A DNA stretch of 64,000 bases, taken from Curtobacterium sp. VKM Ac-2922 (GTDB lineage Bacteria; Actinomycetota; Actinomycetes; Actinomycetales; Microbacteriaceae). The stretch lies in assembly GCF_022815645.1 (NCBI RefSeq), contig NZ_JALGRO010000016.1, forward strand, positions 30,731-94,730, given 5' to 3'. The notes below the pieces were generated by a model, which saw only the letters and a program-made list of their open reading frames with translations, was not told the DNA's origin and searched no databases. Below are positions 48,956-56,200 of the stretch, one piece after another; the stretch's first letter is position 1; every line of letters starts with the position of its first letter. Position numbers and translations under genes: made by a program.

Positions 48956-48980
48956 TAGCACGTGCTATCAGCACGTGCTA
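48956..48980. promoter_or_regulatory. Double operator between dehydrogenase and lacI genes
   Basis: Two palindromes AGCACGTGCT (48957-48966 and 48970-48979) lie three bases apart, within TAGCACGTGCTATCAGCACG and following bases. A -10-like TACCTT for the minus-strand operon overlaps the first. The divergent lacI start lies 60 bases away, so autoregulation is likely. Confidence 0.8.
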
Positions 48981-49040
48981 GATCGGTGCTCCGACAGTCT
49001 GCCCTTGTGGACGACGACCCCGCGCGTGGGACGATGGAGC

Positions 49041-50063
49041 GTGGATCCGCAGCCGAAGCCCGACACCGTCCGAGGCCGCCCGACCATGAAGGACCTGGCG
49101 GACCACGTCGGTGTGTCCCGACAGCTGGTCTCCCTCGTCCTGCGTGACCTGCCGGGCGCGAGTGCCGACACCCGCCGACGCGTCCACGAGGCCGCAGCGG
49201 AGCTCGGGTACCACCCCGACGCCTCCGCGCGGATGCTGCGCGGACGACGGAGCTTCCAGCTGGGCGTCGTGTTCACCATGCGCGAGCCGTTCGAGGCCGA
49301 CCTGGTCGAGGCGCTGATCGGCGAGGCCGCGGCCCGTGGGTACTCCCTGGTCCTCGGCCCCCTGACCACCGGGCGATCCCAGGCCGACGTGATCGCGCAG
49401 CTGCTGGGCCAGCGCATCGAGGGTCTCGTCGTGCTGGCGACGGACGACGGCGGCGCGGCGATGTCCGGCCTTCCCGCGCGCATCCCGGTGGTGCAACTCG
49501 GAGGCCCGATCGCCGACGTGCAACTCGACGACGTGCGGGTCGACGACGCGATCGGCATCGGGTTGCTCGTCGACCACCTGGTGTCGCTCGGGCACCGGCA
49601 GATCGTCCACGCGACCGGTGGCAGCGGGCCGAACGCGTCGAGTCGGCGTGACGAGTACGTCGGCGCGATGCGGCGACACGGCCTGGAACCCGATGTGGTC
49701 GAGAGTGCCTACACGGAACAAGCGGGGTCCGCGGCAGCCGTCGCACTGCTCGAACGACCGACCCTTCCCACGGCACTGATGGCCGCGAACGACCGGTGCG
49801 CCGTCGGCGCCCTCGCCACGCTGGCGCGCCGCAACGTCGCGGTCCCGGAGACCATCTCCGTCGTCGGGTTCGACGACAGCTCGGTCGCCCGGCTGCCCTT
49901 CATCCAGCTGACGACCGTCCGGCACGAACCCGCCCGACTCGCCGCCCAGGCTCTCGAGGCCATCATCGCCAGGATCGACGACCCCGATCGCCCGACGGTC
50001 GTGCACCGCGACGCACCGGAACTCGTCGTCCGGCAGAGCACCGGGCCGGCGCGCGACCGCTGA
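49041..50063 (+). CDS. LacI-family regulator of the cyclitol/sugar locus
   Basis: A 340-aa regulator with headpiece PTMKDLADHVGVSRQLVSLVLRDLPG and effector domain (QLGVVFTMREPFEADLVEALI, later PTALMAANDRCAVGALATLA, and VVGFDDSSVARLPFIQLTTV). It is divergent from the dehydrogenase operon across the double AGCACGTGCT operator, which also stands before the importer. GTG 49041 with GGAG nearby is chosen. ATG 49086 in the headpiece would be too short. Confidence 0.88.
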   Translation: MDPQPKPDTVRGRPTMKDLADHVGVSRQLVSLVLRDLPGASADTRRRVHEAAAELGYHPDASARMLRGRRSFQLGVVFTMREPFEADLVEALIGEAAARGYSLVLGPLTTGRSQADVIAQLLGQRIEGLVVLATDDGGAAMSGLPARIPVVQLGGPIADVQLDDVRVDDAIGIGLLVDHLVSLGHRQIVHATGGSGPNASSRRDEYVGAMRRHGLEPDVVESAYTEQAGSAAAVALLERPTLPTALMAANDRCAVGALATLARRNVAVPETISVVGFDDSSVARLPFIQLTTVRHEPARLAAQALEAIIARIDDPDRPTVVHRDAPELVVRQSTGPARDR

Positions 50064-50123
50064 GTCGTCCGGCGGCGCGCGGCCTCGGCGTGGGACAGCG
50101 GGTCGTGCTGGGCGCTCGATCGG

Positions 50124-50684
50124 TCACGACGGACGCTCCTGGTCGGCGGCGGCCTCGCCAGCGGTCCGGCTCCGGTGTGCGCGGACGCGTGCGGCGTTCC
50201 CGCAGCGCGTGGGCGAGTGCCACTTGCCGCCACCGTTCTTCGAGTGGTCGTAGAAGGCGACACGGCAGTCGGGGTTCGCGCAGAGCTTGAGCCGCGAGAG
50301 TTCCCCGGTGGCGCGCCCCTCGAGCAGCGCGAGTGCGACACCGGCCTCGACGACGTCGACACCGTCGTCGACCACGGTGACGCGGCCGTCGCGGAGGCGC
50401 AGCCGGAGGGTGAGGTCGACCGGCTGCTCCGGCGCGGGCGGGTGGTCACCGAGCACGACGCGGAGCGCAGCACGCAGGCTCCGCAGGCGTCCCAGCGACG
50501 CCTCGTCCGCGACCGGGTGCCGGGCGGTGGCGATCGAGGCGAGCCACCGGGTCGCACTGTCCGCAGAGGCAAGGAGGTCCTCCCCCGGGCCGACGCTGAT
50601 CGTGTTGGCCAGCGCCTGCACCATGGCCAGCGGATCCGGCGCCGGGTTCGCCTCGTACCGGGTCGTCGCGACGTCCTCGAGCAT
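50124..50684 (-). CDS. CGNR zinc-finger protein (ABATE domain type)
   Basis: A 186-aa protein. The N-terminal two thirds match the helical stress-associated ABATE region (DPLAMVQALANTISV near residue 16). The C-terminal zinc finger is CANPDC..WHSPTRCGNAARVRAHR, the CGNR motif. Such proteins are probably DNA-binding regulators. ATG 50684 shares a base with the MBL-hydrolase stop (TGATG), so it is co-translated and may regulate that operon through the AT-rich palindrome at 51543. Confidence 0.85.
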   Translation of the reverse strand: MLEDVATTRYEANPAPDPLAMVQALANTISVGPGEDLLASADSATRWLASIATARHPVADEASLGRLRSLRAALRVVLGDHPPAPEQPVDLTLRLRLRDGRVTVVDDGVDVVEAGVALALLEGRATGELSRLKLCANPDCRVAFYDHSKNGGGKWHSPTRCGNAARVRAHRSRTAGEAAADQERPS

Positions 50685-51532
50685 CACGCGCCTCGCGACA
50701 GCAGGGTGAGCCCGCCGAACCAGACCGGGCTCTCGTTCAGGTGGTCCGGATGACGGGTCGTCATCGCGTTGAGGAACGCTTCGGGGGTGACACGGTCCTC
50801 GAGCAGTTCCATCACGTCGCGCAGGTAGGCGCGGGTCTCGCCGATCGCCTCGGGCCGGTCGGGCAGGTCGCGGTTCTTGTGACCCGCCACGACGGCGCGG
50901 GCACCGAGCGCCTCGATGACGTCGAGCGCCTCGAGCCATCGCTCGAACCCGCCGCCCGGCCCCTCGAGCAGGTACTGGTGCACCCCGTTGTAGACGCTGT
51001 CACCGGCGACGACGAGGCCCAGGTCGGGGACGTGGAGGATCGTGGTGTCGTCCGTGTCCGTGTGTCCGACCTCGATCGGGAGCAGTCGGTGCCCCTCGAG
51101 CTCGAGTCCTTCGGGTCCGACCACCTCGGCGACCACCGGCGTCTCCGGGATCAGCCCGGGGAAGATCTGGTCCCAGAGTTGCTGGCGACCGGTCGTCGCT
51201 TCACGGTGCATCATCGCGATGGTGCCCGGCGTGGCGACCATCGTCGCCGTCGGGAACCGCTGCACGAGACTCGGTCCGCCGAACCAGTGGTCGCCGTGCC
51301 CGTGCGTGGCGTAGACGTGCGTCAGCGTCCTGCCCGAGCGCTCGATCCAGTCGCCCACCTCGGCGATCTGCGATCGGGTGAACGGTGGGTCCACGAGCAC
51401 CGCGTCGGCTGCGCCCGAGATCAGGACCGAGCTCCCGGGGTTCCACACCAGGGGGCCGCCGTCCGGCAGTCGGGACGCACCAGCCCACTCGGGACCGTCG
51501 GTCACCAACACGTCGTAGCTGAGGTCGCTCAT
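50684..51532 (-). CDS. Metallo-beta-lactamase-fold hydrolase
   Basis: A 282-aa MBL-fold enzyme with metal ligands in YATHGHGDHW near residue 76, further His in IEVGHTD, Asp in VVAGDSVYNG and His in VVAGHKN. This pattern fits small-molecule hydrolases such as lactonases and glyoxalase-II-like enzymes rather than true beta-lactamases, and no signal peptide is present. The substrate is unknown. First gene of an operon with the CGNR protein. Confidence 0.85.
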   Translation of the reverse strand: MSDLSYDVLVTDGPEWAGASRLPDGGPLVWNPGSSVLISGAADAVLVDPPFTRSQIAEVGDWIERSGRTLTHVYATHGHGDHWFGGPSLVQRFPTATMVATPGTIAMMHREATTGRQQLWDQIFPGLIPETPVVAEVVGPEGLELEGHRLLPIEVGHTDTDDTTILHVPDLGLVVAGDSVYNGVHQYLLEGPGGGFERWLEALDVIEALGARAVVAGHKNRDLPDRPEAIGETRAYLRDVMELLEDRVTPEAFLNAMTTRHPDHLNESPVWFGGLTLLSRGA

Positions 51533-51542
51533 GTCATCCTTG

Positions 51543-51573
51543 TGTAATGTTTCAAATCAGTTTGACCATTACA
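51543..51573. promoter_or_regulatory. AT-rich nested palindrome before the MBL-CGNR operon
   Basis: TGTAATG (51543-51549) pairs with CATTACA (51567-51573), and within them TCAAA pairs with TTTGA around TCAG. It is strikingly AT-rich for this genome and lies 11 bases before the start codon. Likely operator of a dimeric regulator, perhaps the CGNR protein or a TetR/MarR protein elsewhere. Confidence 0.65.
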
Positions 51574-51665
51574 GCACGACGTGACGTCCGCCACAACCCG
51601 CGGACGGGGCGCTCAGGCCGGGAGGATCGTGGTGGCCCCACCCGACCGGACCCGACCAGGACGCG

Positions 51666-52973
51666 TCACGGCAGGGAAGCCCCGAGTGCGGCCGCGATCA
51701 CGTCGACCGGGTCGGGCAGGGCGTCGATCACCCCCGCGAGCTGCCTGCTCCGGTCGGCGAACGACGCCGTCGTGAGCACTGCGCGCACCGCGCGACCCAC
51801 CGCATCCGGTCGGGGTGTGCCGGTTCGCAGGTCGATCCCGCACCCGGCCCACGCGACCCTCGCTGCGACCTCCGGCTTGTCCTCCGTGGACCCGGCGACC
51901 ACCAGGGGCACCCCGTGCGCCAGGGCTCGTTGCACGCCACCGAAGCCGCCGTTGGTCACGACCACGGCGCACAGCGGCAGCAGCCGGTCGTACGGCAGGT
52001 ACGTCGCCACCCGGGCGTTCCCGGGCAGTGGCTCGCCGAGTGCCCGTTCCACGTCCCCGATCGGGCGCCCGCCGGTCGACGCGACGACCAGGACGTCCTC
52101 GGCGGCCAGTGCGCGCAGCGTCGGCGAGAGGAGTCGGCCGAGGTCGACGTTGTCGATGGTGCCCTGCGTGACGTGCACGACCGGGCGCCCGTCGTACAGG
52201 TCCTGCCACCAGTCCGGCAGCGCCTCGGCATCCCGCGGGTCCCCCGCCGTGCGCAGTGGCCCGACGAAGTGCACGGAGTCCGGCAGCTCTCGGCGCGGGT
52301 ACTCCAGGTCGGGGACGCTCAGCTGGTAGAGCGCGTCGAAGGCGCGGTAGGCGAAGTCGAACGTGTCGGTCTGCGACGGCGGGGCGCCGACCTCGGCCAG
52401 GGCAGCGTCGACGGCCTTCCGGAGCGGGCGGGTCAGCCCGGGACGGAGCGCGGCGGTGAGCGCCCGGTTCCGCAGGCGGCCGGCAACGCCGCGGGCGGGC
52501 GCGAGCGCTGCGCCGAACGGTGCGGTGTCGACACTGCCCAGCGTGACCGGCGTCGTCGCGACCCCGAGGACCGGCAGGCGCTCGGCACGTGGACGCGCCA
52601 GGTACGGTGCCAGCCCGGTGAAGGCGGCCTCGCCGAGCACGGCGTCGAACCCACCGTGCTCCAGCAGCGCCGTCAGTGCGCGGTACTGCCCGGGGATGAC
52701 GCGGACGAACAGCGCCAGCATCCCTTCGCGGATGGTCGCGATGCCCGTCGTCCGCCCGGCGGCGCCGAGGAGCTCGCCGAGGTGGGCGTCGTCGAAGTCG
52801 ACCTCCGCCGGAAGCGCCACGTGTCCGAGGCCGGCGTCCACGACCATGCCGCGGTACTTCGCCCCGGTGAGCACGGTGACCGTGTGTCCGCGGGCGACGA
52901 GACCCCGACCGATGCCGACGAGCGGTCCCAGGTGTCCGGCGATCGGCGGGGCGCAGAGCAGCCAGGAGGGCAC
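51666..52973 (-). CDS. MGT-type glycosyltransferase (GT1)
   Basis: A 435-aa glycosyltransferase with the GT-B fold. The N-terminus LLCAPPIAGHLGPLVGIGRGL contains the catalytic-type His. The C-terminal nucleotide-sugar region is VTQGTIDNVDLG, then YLPYDRLLPLCAVVVTNGGFGGVQRALAHGVPLVVAG and EDKPEVAARVAWAGCG. It should transfer a sugar from a nucleotide donor to a small lipophilic acceptor such as a macrolide, flavonoid or carotenoid. Divergent from the BLUF-TetR gene, which may control it. This is inferred from layout. Confidence 0.86.
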   Translation of the reverse strand: MPSWLLCAPPIAGHLGPLVGIGRGLVARGHTVTVLTGAKYRGMVVDAGLGHVALPAEVDFDDAHLGELLGAAGRTTGIATIREGMLALFVRVIPGQYRALTALLEHGGFDAVLGEAAFTGLAPYLARPRAERLPVLGVATTPVTLGSVDTAPFGAALAPARGVAGRLRNRALTAALRPGLTRPLRKAVDAALAEVGAPPSQTDTFDFAYRAFDALYQLSVPDLEYPRRELPDSVHFVGPLRTAGDPRDAEALPDWWQDLYDGRPVVHVTQGTIDNVDLGRLLSPTLRALAAEDVLVVASTGGRPIGDVERALGEPLPGNARVATYLPYDRLLPLCAVVVTNGGFGGVQRALAHGVPLVVAGSTEDKPEVAARVAWAGCGIDLRTGTPRPDAVGRAVRAVLTTASFADRSRQLAGVIDALPDPVDVIAAALGASLP

Positions 52974-53190
52974 GGTGGTGTGCTCCGTTCCGGAGGTCGT
53001 TGGTGGGTGACGCGCGCCGGTGAGCGTCGAGTGGAGGATCGCCTCGGGCGGTCGATGGGGTCATTGTCCACCCGCGACACCAACGATCGGTGCCGTCGTC
53101 GCCGGCCCGCTGTGGGGGTTGTGGGGACTGCGGTGGAACGCTTCACTCGGAGACAGGCCCGATCCGCCAGACAGAGGGAGACCAGGACAG

Positions 53191-54243
53191 ATGCGTTCGA
53201 TCGTCTACACCAGCACGCAGACCCGGCCGATCACGGACGCCGAACTCGCACAGATCCTGGCGGTCGGTCGCGAGAAGAACACCGCGCTCGGCGTGACCGG
53301 GATCCTCGCGCACAAGGACGCCAACTGCATCGGGATCCTCGAGGGCGACGACGCGGTGGTGGGTGCCCGGTTCGAGCAGGTCAGCATCGACCCACGCCAC
53401 ACGCACGTCCGGGTGCTCCTGGACGAGCCGATCGCACGACGGTCGTTCCCGGACTGGTCGATGGCGTTCCAGCCGTTGGACCCGCTGATGCAGCACGTCC
53501 CGGGCTTCAGCGACCTGTTCGCGCCGAACCAGCCGACCGACCCCACCTTCGGGCTCACCCGCGCACGGGCGCTGCTGGGGTGGTTCCGGAACCACCCGCT
53601 CGCGCCGCTCATGAGCGGGCCGTCGGACGACGACGCCGTCCCGCGGACACGGGCGGTCAACGGCGCGATCAGCGCACTGCACGACGGCGGCGTGTCCCGG
53701 TTCACCCTGGAGGCCGCTGCGGCACACGCGGGGATGACCGCTGCCGAGATGGACGAGGTGTTCCCGTCGGACCGTGCGCTGCTGGCAGCGACGGTCGAGC
53801 GGTGGACCCAGACGATCTCGACTCCGCTGCTCCCCCTGATCGAGCAGCAGGGAACCGTCGCGTTCCTCCACGCGCTGCTCGCCGCCCACGCGGAGGAGCC
53901 CGTACTGGTCGCGTTGCTCGCCACCAGTCTGGCCTCCGCGGCCGACCCGACCGTCGAGGCCGCCGACTACTTCCGGTCCGTGTACCGCCGGTTCCGCGAG
54001 ACGATCCGCACCGGCCTCGCCGAGGACGTGCAGGCCGGACGCGAGCCGACCACCATGGACCCGGTCCGGGGAGCGCAGCAGCTCCTGGCGCTGTACGACG
54101 GTCTCCGCCTGCAGTCCCTGCTGACCGCCGACACGGACGTCGTCGACGCGTTCGACCGCGCGGCGACGCGCATGCGTCGCGGTTGGGCCGAGCAGTACGA
54201 GCAGCCGTCGTACTGGGACATCCCCGTCGCCCGGGTCGACTGA
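53191..54243 (+). CDS. BLUF photoreceptor domain fused to a TetR-type regulator
   Basis: A 350-aa protein. Residues 1-95 form a BLUF flavin domain: Tyr6 (IVYTST), Asn30 (EKNTALGVTGIL), LEG at 50-52, DPRH at 67-70 and Trp89/Met91 (DWSMAF). The conserved flavin-site Gln (usual FxQxLEG) is Gly48 here. Residues 152-205 are a TetR-like HTH (TRAVNGAISALHDGG..FTLEAAAAHAGMTAAEMDEVFPSDRALLAATVERW), followed by a helical dimerisation domain. It looks like a blue-light- or flavin-linked transcription factor, with doubtful photochemistry. ATG 53191 follows GGGAGACC. The divergent glycosyltransferase is a likely target. Confidence 0.85.
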   Translation: MRSIVYTSTQTRPITDAELAQILAVGREKNTALGVTGILAHKDANCIGILEGDDAVVGARFEQVSIDPRHTHVRVLLDEPIARRSFPDWSMAFQPLDPLMQHVPGFSDLFAPNQPTDPTFGLTRARALLGWFRNHPLAPLMSGPSDDDAVPRTRAVNGAISALHDGGVSRFTLEAAAAHAGMTAAEMDEVFPSDRALLAATVERWTQTISTPLLPLIEQQGTVAFLHALLAAHAEEPVLVALLATSLASAADPTVEAADYFRSVYRRFRETIRTGLAEDVQAGREPTTMDPVRGAQQLLALYDGLRLQSLLTADTDVVDAFDRAATRMRRGWAEQYEQPSYWDIPVARVD

Positions 54244-54326
54244 GGCTCTGGTCGACCGGACGAGACCGTCCGTGACCGGAGCGCTCCGTGGGGCTCCCTG
54301 CGCCGACGGCTCGGCACCGTCGTCGC

Positions 54327-55613
54327 TCAGAGGTAGTAGCGCAGCCAGATGTAGGGGAAGCACAGGCCGACGGTGACCGCGGTGACGACCAGTCCGTACT
54401 TCGTGAACTCCCAGAACGACACCGGGTGCCCGTTGCGCTTCGCGATCCCGGTCATCACGACGTTCGCACTCGCGCCGACCGCGGTGAGGTTGCCGCCCAG
54501 GTCCGCACCGAGTGCGAGCGCCCACCACAGCGGCCGGGCGTCACCGCCGCCGGACTGCACCAGGTCGGCGGTGAGCGGCGCCATCGTCGCGACGAACGGG
54601 ATGTTGTCGACGATTCCCGAGAACAGGGCCGACCCGAACAGCAGGACTCCGCTCGCCGCGAAGTAGTGGTCACCGACGGCGCCCTTCGCAGCCTGCCCGA
54701 TCGTCTCGATGACGCCCAGGTTCACCAGCGAACCGACCATGATGAACAGCCCCGCGAAGAACAGCAGCGTCTCCCACTCGACGTCGCCGAACACGCGCTT
54801 GGGTTCGAGCCGCGCGAGCAGCACCAGCAGGCCCGCTCCGAGCAGCGCCACGATCGCCGGTTCGAGCCCGGTGAACGTCGACGTGACGAACCCGATCAGG
54901 ACCAGGCCCACGACGACCAGCGACTTGACCAGCAGCTTCGGGTCGCGGATGGCCTCGCGCTCGTCCAGGGCCATCACCCGTTCGGCCCGCTCGGCGTCGT
55001 ACGCGAAGGTCGATCGGAACAGGACCCGGCACAGCCCGATCAGCACCACGACCAGGACGACGATGATCGGGGCGAACTGGACGATGAACTCGTTGAAGCC
55101 GATGCCGCCCCGACTGCCGATGATCAGGTTCGGCGGGTCGCCGATGAGGGTCGCGGTGCCGCCGATGTTCGACGCGAACACCTCGGCGAGCAGGTACGGC
55201 ACGGGTGACTTGCCGAGCCGCTGCGCCACCAGCAACGAGACCGGGGCGATCAGGAGGATCGTGGTGACGTTGTCGAGGAACGCCGACAGCACCGCCGTGA
55301 TCACGATGAGCATCACCATGATCCGGAACGGTCGGCCCTTCGCGACCTTCGACGACCAGATCGCCAGGTACTCGAACAGGCCGGTCTGGCGCAGGATCCC
55401 GACGATGATCATCATCCCGAGCAGCAGGAACACGACGTTCCAGTCGATGCCGGTCTCCTCGGAGAAGAACACGGCCGCGTCGTCGGTCGCGCCGATGAGC
55501 ACCATCGCCGCGGCACCGCCGAGTGCCACGAGCACCCGCGGGAGCTTCTCGGTCGCGATGAAGACGTAGGCGATGACGAAGACCGCGATCGCCAGGACGA
55601 TCTGCACGCTCAC
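54327..55613 (-). CDS. ArsB/NhaD-type ion transporter
   Basis: A 428-aa membrane protein of the ion transporter superfamily with 11-12 helices. Signature regions are FLDNVTTILLIAPVSLLVAQRLG, ASNIGGTATLIGDPPNLIIGS and the second-half repeat VDNIPFVATMAPLTADLV with LGADLGGNLTAVGASANVV. The family includes NhaD Na/H antiporters and arsenite or organic-anion carriers, and the substrate cannot be decided. GTG 55613 overlaps the CBS-protein stop (GTGA), so the regulator-like partner is co-translated. Confidence 0.86.
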   Translation of the reverse strand: MSVQIVLAIAVFVIAYVFIATEKLPRVLVALGGAAAMVLIGATDDAAVFFSEETGIDWNVVFLLLGMMIIVGILRQTGLFEYLAIWSSKVAKGRPFRIMVMLIVITAVLSAFLDNVTTILLIAPVSLLVAQRLGKSPVPYLLAEVFASNIGGTATLIGDPPNLIIGSRGGIGFNEFIVQFAPIIVVLVVVLIGLCRVLFRSTFAYDAERAERVMALDEREAIRDPKLLVKSLVVVGLVLIGFVTSTFTGLEPAIVALLGAGLLVLLARLEPKRVFGDVEWETLLFFAGLFIMVGSLVNLGVIETIGQAAKGAVGDHYFAASGVLLFGSALFSGIVDNIPFVATMAPLTADLVQSGGGDARPLWWALALGADLGGNLTAVGASANVVMTGIAKRNGHPVSFWEFTKYGLVVTAVTVGLCFPYIWLRYYL

Positions 55614-56098
55614 GCGGTGGGGCCCGTCGCGTCCCAGTGCGCGACGACGGCGTCGAGCAGCCCGGGCAGCGTGACGAAGGCGGGTGCACTGCGACCGGGG
55701 TCGTCGACGAGCGCCACCTGGGTTCCGGCGTCCACCATGCGCGCGGCGATCTCGACCGGCCCGGCGTCGGCCGGCACGACGAGCACCGACCGGACCGTCA
55801 CGGCGGCGTCGTCGACCAGGTCGCCGATCGTCCGGTGCTCGAGGCCCTGCCGCAGGTCCTCGAGCCCGACGTCGCCCAGGGTGTTGGTCAGTGACAGGTC
55901 GTCGAGCAGGTAGCCGGGCAGCATGAACCGCACGACGTCGACGCTCGACACCACCGCGGAGGGGTGCCCGTCGGCCTCGGCGATCACCAGGCCGACCAGG
56001 TCGCGGTCGGCGATCAGGCGGACGGCGTCCAGGGCGGGCGTGGAACGGTCGACGACCGTCAGCGTGGTCGTGATGTCGGAGGCGTGCACGCTGTGCAT
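55610..56098 (-). CDS. CBS-domain-pair protein
   Basis: A 162-aa protein made of two CBS motifs: ALDAVRLIADRDLVGLVIAEADGHPSAVVSSVDVVRFMLPG and PVEIAARMVDAGTQVALVDD. CBS pairs bind adenine nucleotides and often gate transporters. Tight coupling to the ArsB/NhaD gene suggests that it senses energy charge or c-di-AMP-type ligands for that transporter. It is divergent from the betaine transporter gene, with only 102 bases between, consistent with a shared osmotic or ionic response. ATG 56098. Confidence 0.8.
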   Translation of the reverse strand: MHSVHASDITTTLTVVDRSTPALDAVRLIADRDLVGLVIAEADGHPSAVVSSVDVVRFMLPGYLLDDLSLTNTLGDVGLEDLRQGLEHRTIGDLVDDAAVTVRSVLVVPADAGPVEIAARMVDAGTQVALVDDPGRSAPAFVTLPGLLDAVVAHWDATGPTA

Positions 56099-56200
56099 CC
56101 AACCAGCCAACGGTTGTCGTCGTACAAGCACTGCGACGCGACGGCCGCGGATCGCCACCTGTGCGAACACGAAGCCCCACTCCCAGGCACCATGGTGTGT

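Noticed and set aside
52998..53085. CGTTGGTG / CACCAACG inverted pair between the glycosyltransferase and BLUF-TetR genes as an operator
   Set aside because: The half sites are 72 bases apart and could match by chance. The region was not called as a binding site.
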